This document shows positions 1-6,205 of a stretch of 11,468 bases of DNA, one piece after another. The position numbers and the translations under genes were made by a program. Source of the DNA: Candidatus Zixiibacteriota bacterium (GTDB taxonomy: Bacteria > Zixibacteria > MSB-5A5 > GN15 > PGXB01); the NCBI GenBank assembly GCA_030591405.1, contig JAUVBC010000034.1, positions 1-11,468 on the forward strand, given 5' to 3'. The notes below the pieces were generated by a model. It was not told where the DNA came from. It worked only from the letters and a program-made list of their open reading frames with translations, and ran no database searches. Positions within the stretch are counted from its first letter, which is position 1. Every line of letters starts with the position of its first letter.

Positions 1-426
1 AAGGGCAAGATCACCAATCGCCTTGAAGCGGTGGAGCGGCTTGATCGGCATCGCAGTGCCTGGGTAAAGATCCTTGAAGAAGTGGCCCGGAACGTTCCGG
101 AATTTGTCTGGCTTTCGAGTTTTACTGAAATAAATAATAATAGTAGTACACCAAATGATACTACAACTCAGATGCAGACAACGCCATCGGTTAGACCGGT
201 CGAAGTCGAAGGATTTACATTCACTCTTAATGCACTGGCGACTTTCATGATTAAGATGATGCGATCCAATTATTTTGACGAGGTCGATATGGCCAATGTG
301 GAAGAGATATCATTTGGGGAACAGAAGGCATACAACTTTAAACTAGATTGTAACGTGCATTACCTGTCCGATGAAGAGCTTGAAAAAATTCTGGCTCAGG
401 CAGCGGCCAGCTCCAATGCCGGCTAA
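1..426 (+). CDS. pilN: PilN, type IV pilus inner-membrane assembly protein (5' partial)
   Basis: The reading frame is open to the first base of the window, so this is the C-terminal 141 residues of a longer protein. The GTG at 31 is probably just an internal Val codon. PilN is a bitopic inner-membrane protein that binds PilM in the cytoplasm and pairs with PilO in the periplasm to align the type IV pilus machine. The visible part matches the periplasmic region of PilN: an amphipathic helix rich in Arg and Leu, the family-typical stretch ending in VPEFVWLSSF, then a ferredoxin-like half (EVEGFTFTLNALATFM onward, ending near YNFKLDCNV). The N-terminal PilM-binding peptide and membrane helix lie outside the window. 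A polar Asn/Ser/Thr/Gln stretch of about 20 residues interrupts the domain after WLSSFTE. Assignment rests on these motifs together with pilO, a pilP-like gene and pilQ directly downstream. Confidence 0.85.
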   Translation, partial: KGKITNRLEAVERLDRHRSAWVKILEEVARNVPEFVWLSSFTEINNNSSTPNDTTTQMQTTPSVRPVEVEGFTFTLNALATFMIKMMRSNYFDEVDMANVEEISFGEQKAYNFKLDCNVHYLSDEELEKILAQAAASSNAG

Positions 427-443
427 TATGTAAGTGAGGTACC

Positions 444-1058
444 ATGGACCTTAGAGACCCAAAAATGCAGAAAATACTTATGGGCGTTGTCGCCTTCTTT
501 GTCGTGGTATATTTCTGGTATACGCGCCTCTATTCATCATACGACAACAAGCTGGCGACTATGACTCAAGAGTATGAAAACATGATTACCGATCTTAAGA
601 ATGTGGAGATGAAATCCAAAACTCTCGAGGCACTCAAAGAAGAATATATCGAGCTTTTGGATAAGTATCTTGAAATCGAGCAACTGTTACCCGAAGTAAA
701 ACAGATACCCTCATTTCTGGTACAACTCCACACCGCTTCTTCGTTGACAGGAACCAAGATTACGAAGATTGAACCGCGGCCAATTGCCCCGGAAAGTTTT
801 TATAACGTTGCCAATTTTGATATTCAAATGGAAGGCGGCTATCATGAATTCGGAAAATTCATGAGTTATGTAGCCAATTTCCCATTTATTGCCAACGTCT
901 CTAATATGGATATAAAAACTCCTTCCGTTAATGTTGGCGTGTCAAAATCAGAGGCAGGCGGGATAAAAGAATTGAATCAACCAACAATAAAAGCAAACTT
1001 TCTCCTCTCAACCTATTATGTCAAGCCGGATGAGAGGCTGCAGGAAATTGAGATTTAG
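444..1058 (+). CDS. pilO: PilO, type IV pilus inner-membrane assembly protein
   Basis: 204 aa, the usual PilO size. PilO pairs with PilN in the inner membrane and periplasm and, through PilP, connects the pilus motor to the secretin. The sequence shows a short cytoplasmic N-terminus, one membrane helix at about residues 9-27 (ILMGVVAFFVVVYFW), a charged coiled-coil region at about 33-85, and a C-terminal periplasmic ferredoxin-like domain from about 88. That domain contains the PilO-typical pattern with PSFLVQLHTAS, then KITKIEPRP, and later YHEFGKFMSYVANFPFI. The start ATG at 444 is preceded by a GTGAGG ribosome binding site at 434-439. The gene begins 17 bases after the pilN stop and ends 15 bases before the pilP-like gene, so it is part of one operon. 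A polar loop at about 163-180 near the C-terminus is unremarkable. Confidence 0.9.
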   Translation: MDLRDPKMQKILMGVVAFFVVVYFWYTRLYSSYDNKLATMTQEYENMITDLKNVEMKSKTLEALKEEYIELLDKYLEIEQLLPEVKQIPSFLVQLHTASSLTGTKITKIEPRPIAPESFYNVANFDIQMEGGYHEFGKFMSYVANFPFIANVSNMDIKTPSVNVGVSKSEAGGIKELNQPTIKANFLLSTYYVKPDERLQEIEI

Positions 1059-1064
1059 GCGGTC

Positions 1065-1071
1065 GGAGGAG
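1065..1071 (+). promoter_or_regulatory. Strong ribosome binding site of the AMIN-PilP gene
   Basis: GGAGGAG directly upstream of the ATG at 1074, with GGAGG ending 4 bases before it. It selects this start over the in-frame ATG at 1104, which has only A-rich sequence in front. The spacing is rather short. Confidence 0.7.
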
Positions 1072-1073
1072 AT

Positions 1074-2534
1074 ATGAATAAAAAAATAATAAAAAAAGCA
1101 AAAATGACAAAAATATTAGTTTTATCTGTATCGATACTATTGATGGCAGTTCTAACTGTTGCGGCTGATGATGCCAGGGTTTCGACACTTAACCTTAGTC
1201 CGCAGTCGGGTGAAACGGTTCTTAAGATCGATGTATCGGGACCTTTCCAGTTTGTCCATGAAACTGCCGAAGCCAAAGACGGGAAACCGTTCAGGGTGGT
1301 TGTTGATATATTTCCGGCAATTCATGAGCTAAGTCAAAAAGATTTTATCGATTTGCCAAAAACTATGGTTTCGTCAATTCGGACCAGTCAATACTCGACC
1401 GATCCGGAAAATGTTGTCCGCGTTGTTTGTGACCTGGATGAGACCGTGATGTACCGCGTTGAGAAAAAGGGCAGTTCCGTATATCTGTATCTGCCAGATA
1501 AAAAGAGCGGCAATTTTGCCTCCTGGTCAAGCCCGGTCAAAGCTCCGGTAACAGTGGCTAAAATTTCAAACGATATTAAAGATGAGCCGGTTAAAAAAGT
1601 CGTCAAAAAGAAAGTCGTGAAAAAGGCATTAACGACTGCTCCACCACCTGCCAAAACACCGAAAAAAGAAACCGTGACTCTTGCCAAACATTATGAGACA
1701 AAAAGTTCTGATACAATAGATCATGAAAAGTTTTTGAGCACACAAAAAAGTTCCCAAAAGGTTTTGGCGGTTTCGAATCAACAGACTGTCGCTGTTCCAA
1801 CACCAAAATCTAAACCGGTGAAAAAGAATGCGGTTGTGAAGAAAGTACAGGTTGTAAAACCGGTTGTCAAATCGACGCCGACTGTTGCTACCGCCGTTAC
1901 TCCGGCAAAAGAAGAGGTCGCGAAGAAGGAAGTCGTCAAAGTCGATCCGCCGAAAGCTGAGCCAAAATCAGGCCAGCCGGTTCAGGAATATACAATGGTG
2001 AAAAAGACGGCACCGGTCAAAGAGGAAAACGAGAAAAAAGCAGCCAAAACGGCCCCGGTTGTAAAAAAATCAGAAGCGAAGCCAAAAGAGGTTGCCTCAA
2101 CTGAGGTGAAGAAAACCGCAAAAAGCGAAGATGATCAGAAACCGACTTCGAGATTTCGCCGCAAACCAACCTTTCCGAATAAGTTGAAAGGTACCATAGT
2201 TGCTGAATTCCCGACCAGAATAGTTATGAAATATAATCCGGGAACCGGTCGTGATCCGTTTGATAATCTCCTGACCGATACCAAAGGGACCGACAATCCG
2301 ATCCAGAAAAAGATTCCTGATGTTGAGACCGCGAAGTTGGTCGGTACCCTGGAATCAACCGATGGCAATAAAAGAGCTCTGTTGGAAGATCATGACGGCT
2401 ATGGTTACATTCTCAAAAGCGGAGACAAGATTAAAAAAGGTTATGTTGGAAAAATATATTCGGATAAAGCGTACTTCAAACTCTTTGAATACGGTTGGAG
2501 CAGAACGGTTGCTCTCTATATGAGCATAAATTAG
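1074..2534 (+). CDS. pilP: AMIN domain-PilP fusion protein, type IV pilus periplasmic bridge
   Basis: 486 aa, far longer than a usual PilP (roughly 170-180 aa). Parts in order: a basic N-terminus with a hydrophobic signal segment at about 12-31; a beta-rich AMIN-like domain at about 35-142 (VLKIDVSGPFQF, FRVVVDIFPA, VVRVVCDLD, VYLYLPD); a low-complexity linker at about 143-365 rich in Lys, Val, Pro, Ala and Thr, with KKVVKKK-type runs; and a PilP-type C-terminal domain at about 370-480 with the family hallmarks GRDPFD (392-397), KLVGTL (431-436) and a DGYGYILKSGDKI stretch. PilP contacts PilN/PilO and the periplasmic N0 domain of PilQ. AMIN domains are known to bind peptidoglycan and normally occupy the N-terminus of PilQ. 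Most PilP proteins are lipoproteins, but no lipobox Cys follows this signal segment (end near VAADD), so the protein is either cleaved and soluble or held by an uncleaved signal anchor. Operon position between pilO and pilQ supports the call. The linker could span the periplasm in a TonB-like way, which is inference. Confidence 0.85.
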   Translation: MNKKIIKKAKMTKILVLSVSILLMAVLTVAADDARVSTLNLSPQSGETVLKIDVSGPFQFVHETAEAKDGKPFRVVVDIFPAIHELSQKDFIDLPKTMVSSIRTSQYSTDPENVVRVVCDLDETVMYRVEKKGSSVYLYLPDKKSGNFASWSSPVKAPVTVAKISNDIKDEPVKKVVKKKVVKKALTTAPPPAKTPKKETVTLAKHYETKSSDTIDHEKFLSTQKSSQKVLAVSNQQTVAVPTPKSKPVKKNAVVKKVQVVKPVVKSTPTVATAVTPAKEEVAKKEVVKVDPPKAEPKSGQPVQEYTMVKKTAPVKEENEKKAAKTAPVVKKSEAKPKEVASTEVKKTAKSEDDQKPTSRFRRKPTFPNKLKGTIVAEFPTRIVMKYNPGTGRDPFDNLLTDTKGTDNPIQKKIPDVETAKLVGTLESTDGNKRALLEDHDGYGYILKSGDKIKKGYVGKIYSDKAYFKLFEYGWSRTVALYMSIN

Positions 2535-2552
2535 CGAAAGGCTGGATAAAAC

Positions 2553-3851
2553 ATGAAAACTTCATTATTTAAAAAATATGTCTGGTTGGTTGTCTTCTTG
2601 ATCTTTGCCATAGGCATATCAACCAATATTTTTAGTCAGGATGCTAAAGATAAAGATTCTTTGGCTCCGATTGAAAATCTGTCTTTCCAAGCGGCCGAAA
2701 TCAGATCGGTCATTCGGTTTTTAGCCGATTATGGCAATGTTAATGTTGTGGTTGCCCCCAAAGTCCAGGGTCAGGTAACGATCAATCTTAAAGGTGTTAC
2801 CTGGAGACAGGCGCTGTCAATTATTGGAAGCACTTATAATCTGGCCACTGTCTTTGAAGAGGATGGCTATATTCGAGTTCTGCCGGCTGATGATTTTCGT
2901 AAAGAACAGACCGAAATAGATCAGCATAACAACCAGCAACTGACGATGGCCAAACTTGAAGTTAAAATTGTCCATCTGGCCAATACCGCTGCTTCCGAGA
3001 TTGCCGCATCGGTTAAATCTCTTATGACCGAAAGAGGCAAAGTTGATTCTGATGAGAGAACAAATTCCTTAATATTGCAGGAGGTTCCCGAAAATCTCAA
3101 TCGCGTTATTGATTTTATTAAGGAATTGGATCGTCCGGCGCGACAGATTAGAATCTCGGCGCAAATGCTTGAAATATACAACACCAATGATATTGAACTT
3201 GGTGTTGATTGGTCGGCAGCCGGTTCCTTTAGTCCGGAGGGTTCTAATAGAACTATTTCTCAGTCATTGACTCAGGAAGGCGATCGCGTAACCGATAAAT
3301 TCATTTCGTATGGTCTTGGTGCTCTTATGAATGGCTGGAGCGTTGATGCTGTTGTCTCGGCCATCGTTGGCGGATCAAAAGGTAAGGTAATTGCCCATCC
3401 GGAAATTACGACAATTGAAAACAAAATGGCCACGATTCAGATGGGTCAGAAAATTCCGATCAAGCAGTTTGACCAATCTGGAAACGTCGTCATTCAGTTT
3501 GAAGATGTTGGTACTATATTGAGAGTAACGCCGCATATTACGGCCACCGATCAAATCTTGATGCATCTGATTCCTGAGAGAAGTTCCATTGAGCCTGATC
3601 CGTCAGGAATTATTATCAATACCAGCAACGCCGAAACCAATGTCGTTGTTAATAATGGCCAAACAGCTGTTATTGGTGGATTGACTTCGCAAGTCGAGGT
3701 CGAGGCTGTTTCCGGTATTCCGATTCTTAAAGATATTCCGCTTATTGGCGCTTTGTTCAGATATACTGAAAAGCATTATGAAGATCGTGATCTGGTCATA
3801 TTTGTAACACCGACCATTGTTGAAAATGATCTGGCCGATGCCGGGTTATAA
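2553..3851 (+). CDS. pilQ: PilQ-type secretin, short form without AMIN domains
   Basis: 432 aa, much shorter than typical PilQ (about 600-800 aa). Secretins form the multimeric outer-membrane channel through which the pilus passes. Features in order: a signal peptide at about 1-29 (hydrophobic WLVVFLIFAIGI, ending near FSQDA); an STN/N0-type domain at about 42-112 (LSFQAAEIRSVIRFLADYG, VTINLKGVTWRQAL); an N1/KH-like domain at about 135-195 (VKIVHLANTAASEI, then DERTNSLIL and FIKELDRPARQI); and the secretin beta-domain at about 197-425 with GKVIAHPEITTIENKMATI, the conserved VGTILRVTPHI, and the lip signature GIPILKDIPLIGALFR at 388-403. The AMIN domains that usually precede STN in PilQ are absent. 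One AMIN domain is found in the upstream gene instead. The start ATG at 2553 follows a weak AAGG-containing site at 2538-2541 and lies 18 bases after the upstream stop. A strong terminator follows directly. GspD-type secretins also share these domains, but the pilNOP context favours PilQ. Confidence 0.9.
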   Translation: MKTSLFKKYVWLVVFLIFAIGISTNIFSQDAKDKDSLAPIENLSFQAAEIRSVIRFLADYGNVNVVVAPKVQGQVTINLKGVTWRQALSIIGSTYNLATVFEEDGYIRVLPADDFRKEQTEIDQHNNQQLTMAKLEVKIVHLANTAASEIAASVKSLMTERGKVDSDERTNSLILQEVPENLNRVIDFIKELDRPARQIRISAQMLEIYNTNDIELGVDWSAAGSFSPEGSNRTISQSLTQEGDRVTDKFISYGLGALMNGWSVDAVVSAIVGGSKGKVIAHPEITTIENKMATIQMGQKIPIKQFDQSGNVVIQFEDVGTILRVTPHITATDQILMHLIPERSSIEPDPSGIIINTSNAETNVVVNNGQTAVIGGLTSQVEVEAVSGIPILKDIPLIGALFRYTEKHYEDRDLVIFVTPTIVENDLADAGL

Positions 3852-3865
3852 GATAGGATAAAATT

Positions 3866-3895
3866 AAAAAACCCGCTTTTTGGGCGGGTTTTTTT
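3866..3895 (+). terminator. Intrinsic terminator closing the pil operon
   Basis: AACCCGC (3870-3876) pairs with GCGGGTT (3884-3890) around a T-rich 7-base loop. The stem can be extended by pairing A 3866-3869 with T 3891-3894, and a run of seven T ends at 3895. It lies 14 bases after the pilQ stop codon. The flanking A and T runs make it potentially bidirectional, but no minus-strand gene ends here. Confidence 0.92.
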
Positions 3896-3944
3896 CTGTT
3901 GATAGTGCAAATAACAAGCTAAACAAAAAAGAAATTTACAAAAC

Positions 3945-3949
3945 AGGAG
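3945..3949 (+). promoter_or_regulatory. Ribosome binding site that fixes the start of the Ig-like lipoprotein
   Basis: AGGAG lies 5 bases before the ATG at 3955. It excludes the longer in-frame reading from the TTG at 3880, which would start inside the terminator hairpin and place 25 polar residues in front of the signal peptide. Confidence 0.85.
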
Positions 3950-3954
3950 TTTGT

Positions 3955-6090
3955 ATGAGAATCCCCAAAAACAAATTATTTTCAAACGGTCTGCTGGTTC
4001 TCGGTCTGATCGCTTTGAGTTTCGGCTTGCTTTTGTCTGGTTGTAGCTCATCATCAAGCGGATCTGATGATGGAGCCTTGACAGTCAATATGACAGTCAG
4101 CCCATCAACAATTACCGTTGGTGCGACTGCAGTAATTGAGGCGACGGTGACCGATGGTACCGATCCTTTACCGAATAGAATTGTCACCTTTGCGGCTTCT
4201 CCGGCCAGCGCTGGCTATTTTACACCCAGCGTTGACACAACCGGTGCCACTGGTATTGTTTCAGCGATATATACAGCTCTGTCCGATGGAAACGTATCTC
4301 TAAGTGCCGTGCTTTCGGGCGGGTCGACATCTGATAATTTCAGTTTGTCGGTTGCTGCTCAATCAAACACATCTACCGGAAATGTTGATCTGGTTGTTGT
4401 TCCGACAATCATTTTAGCCGATGGTGCCTCGACTTCGCAGTTAACGGTAACCATCAGGGATCAAGCCGGTACTGCGGCTCCCGATTCAACAATGGTGAAA
4501 CTTACTGCGGGAGAAAAATTTGTTGATCTGGATCAGAATGGCTATTGGACCAACGGTATCGACTCTCTTGTTTATGATGGAAATGGTAACGATACCTGGG
4601 ATGCCATCGGATATATTCCGGCAACTGCCTATGTAACCGGGGGAGCCGGTCAAGTTGTTATTAACTACACCGCGGGGACCGAAGCGACAACGGTTTATTT
4701 TACAATAACGGTCGATGAGGCCAGCGGTATTACCGGCTATGCGGAAACTTCGATCCAGCTATCGCCGGATGCCTCAGTGGCATCTATTGAGATGATGGTT
4801 GATGATATTCACCTCGCGGTTAAGAGAACCGGCGGGATTGAAACCTCAACAATTCGTGCGGTTGGTTACGATGCCTATGGCAACTCTGTTCCCGAAGGCA
4901 TCTCAATGTCATTTATTATTACCGATGGTCCCGATAACACCGATGATGGTGAACGTCTTGGTACCTTAACCGGCGCCAATCGCAGAGGACCTTATGTAAC
5001 TACTACAAATAGCATGGGACAGGCTTCCTGTCCGATATCCTCCGGAACCGTTTCCGGAACTATTCGTGTTCGTGCTTATGTTGACACTGTTTTATCCAAT
5101 GTTACTCAGACCATGGTTCATGCCGGCCCGCCAGCCCGAATCGTTGTCGGTGCCGAAGAATGTAATGTTGAGTATTGGGGAATGGTAAATGAAACCAATG
5201 AGTTAGTTGCTTTAGTTTCGGATATTTATAATAATCCTTGCCCAGATTCAACAGTTGTTTATTTCACCTGCGATGAGGGCGTTGTGATGGCTCATCATGA
5301 TAGGACCAATACCGAAGAAGGATTGGCCACAAGTACCTGGATGTCTTATGGAAGTGATCAATCTGTTGATGATGGTATTGTTATGGTCACGGTAGAAACC
5401 AACGGCGGAACATTAGTTGATAGTGGGTATTTTATCAATAGCTGGTATCCTGATACTATTTGGTTTGATATCTGGCCTCAGACATTGTTGGCCCATACTG
5501 ATGCTCACGGATTCATGTTTGTTCAGGTTCGTGATTTGAATATGAATTTCTGCCTTGATCTGGATAGAATCAAATTTGATGCCGAATATGTTACCTTTAT
5601 TGATCGCGAAGATGGCGATGGTTGCTACAGCTCCGCAATCAGTAATACTGCCCAGGGCAAAGTCCTTCTACAGGATTTCTCAATGAACAGTGTTTCCGAT
5701 GATGGCATAGGAGCTATTGATTATATAACTGCTCGCTTTGGTTTTGGTGCTTCGGCAACAGTTCCATGTACATTATTAACAGGTATGACCTATTCAAAAT
5801 CCTGTGTCATTGATATCCCTGCGACCGTCCCAACCAGCTCAACAACGCTGTTTTCCGTATTAATTAAAGATAGATACGGTAATCCTCTGGGTGATCATAG
5901 CCTGACAGCATCTTTGACTGGAGGGGGCTCCATAGCCGGCGCTACCCAAACCACAAATACTTACGGTGAGGCTTCTGGATTTTCATATACATCACCGGCA
6001 GCAGATGCCACCGTAATTATAACTATCACTGATAATGATGCCAGAGGCGCAACTGTATTTAGTATAGAGATAACAGTCACCGCCGATTAA
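3955..6090 (+). CDS. Large lipoprotein with repeated bacterial Ig-like (Big_1/invasin-type) domains
   Basis: 711 aa. The N-terminus is a classical lipoprotein signal: MRIPKNK, a hydrophobic stretch at about 11-28, then the lipobox LSGC with Cys30, followed by a Ser-rich spacer (31-37). It is expected to be exported by Sec, lipidated on Cys30 and anchored in the outer membrane. Ig-like beta-sandwich units follow at about 42-133, 142-268, 273-388, 393-492 and 625-709. Several carry the Big_1 pattern of a strand ending in V/IxD or GYD, a D-x-x-GN-P-type turn (DAYGNSVPEG, DRYGNPLGDH) and a later GxA strand (TTNSMGQASC, TTNTYGEASG). The stretch 500-620 is more divergent. Acidic loops resembling calcium sites occur at 191-196 (DLDQNG) and 208-213 (DGNGND), and another acidic run at about 550-556. 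There are eight Cys residues beyond Cys30 (359, 403, 429, 439, 533, 557, 605, 617). Such proteins are often adhesins or surface structural proteins. The specific role is unknown, and a link to the pilus is by position only. Confidence 0.85.
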   Translation: MRIPKNKLFSNGLLVLGLIALSFGLLLSGCSSSSSGSDDGALTVNMTVSPSTITVGATAVIEATVTDGTDPLPNRIVTFAASPASAGYFTPSVDTTGATGIVSAIYTALSDGNVSLSAVLSGGSTSDNFSLSVAAQSNTSTGNVDLVVVPTIILADGASTSQLTVTIRDQAGTAAPDSTMVKLTAGEKFVDLDQNGYWTNGIDSLVYDGNGNDTWDAIGYIPATAYVTGGAGQVVINYTAGTEATTVYFTITVDEASGITGYAETSIQLSPDASVASIEMMVDDIHLAVKRTGGIETSTIRAVGYDAYGNSVPEGISMSFIITDGPDNTDDGERLGTLTGANRRGPYVTTTNSMGQASCPISSGTVSGTIRVRAYVDTVLSNVTQTMVHAGPPARIVVGAEECNVEYWGMVNETNELVALVSDIYNNPCPDSTVVYFTCDEGVVMAHHDRTNTEEGLATSTWMSYGSDQSVDDGIVMVTVETNGGTLVDSGYFINSWYPDTIWFDIWPQTLLAHTDAHGFMFVQVRDLNMNFCLDLDRIKFDAEYVTFIDREDGDGCYSSAISNTAQGKVLLQDFSMNSVSDDGIGAIDYITARFGFGASATVPCTLLTGMTYSKSCVIDIPATVPTSSTTLFSVLIKDRYGNPLGDHSLTASLTGGGSIAGATQTTNTYGEASGFSYTSPAADATVIITITDNDARGATVFSIEITVTAD

Positions 6091-6120
6091 AATATTTTCT
6101 TGCTTCTGTTTTGTTTCGAG

Positions 6121-6150
6121 AGGGTCATCTGCAGCCACACAGATGACCCT
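6121..6150 (+). terminator. Hairpin terminator after the Ig-like lipoprotein gene
   Basis: A perfect 11-base inverted repeat, AGGGTCATCTG (6121-6131) and CAGATGACCCT (6140-6150), with an 8-base loop, starts 30 bases after the stop codon. The tail TTTAATTATTT is T-rich but interrupted, so termination may be less efficient than at the pilQ terminator. The hairpin separates the lipoprotein gene from the acyl-CoA synthetase gene. Confidence 0.75.
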
Positions 6151-6205
6151 TTAATTATTTAAAGAAAAAACTGGATTATTGACGACAGCTTCTTAACTTT
6201 AAAGC

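Noticed and set aside
1388..1687. Minus-strand open frame opposite the Lys-rich linker of the AMIN-PilP gene
   Set aside because: Lys/Val codons read in reverse give Phe/Leu/Thr codons and few stops, so the open frame follows from the linker composition.
1558..2150. Repetitive DNA in the linker region as a tandem repeat or CRISPR-like array
   Set aside because: The repetition comes from recurrent Lys, Val and Pro codons. There is no constant repeat length or spacer structure.
3880..3954. Longer reading of the Ig-like lipoprotein from a TTG at 3880
   Set aside because: It would start inside the terminator hairpin and bury the lipoprotein signal 25 residues from the N-terminus. The ATG at 3955 has a good AGGAG site and a perfect signal peptide.
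6179..6184. TTGACG before the acyl-CoA synthetase gene as a -35 box
   Set aside because: A matching -10 at 16-18 bases would overlap the start codon and reads AAGCAT-like sequence, so no promoter can be supported.
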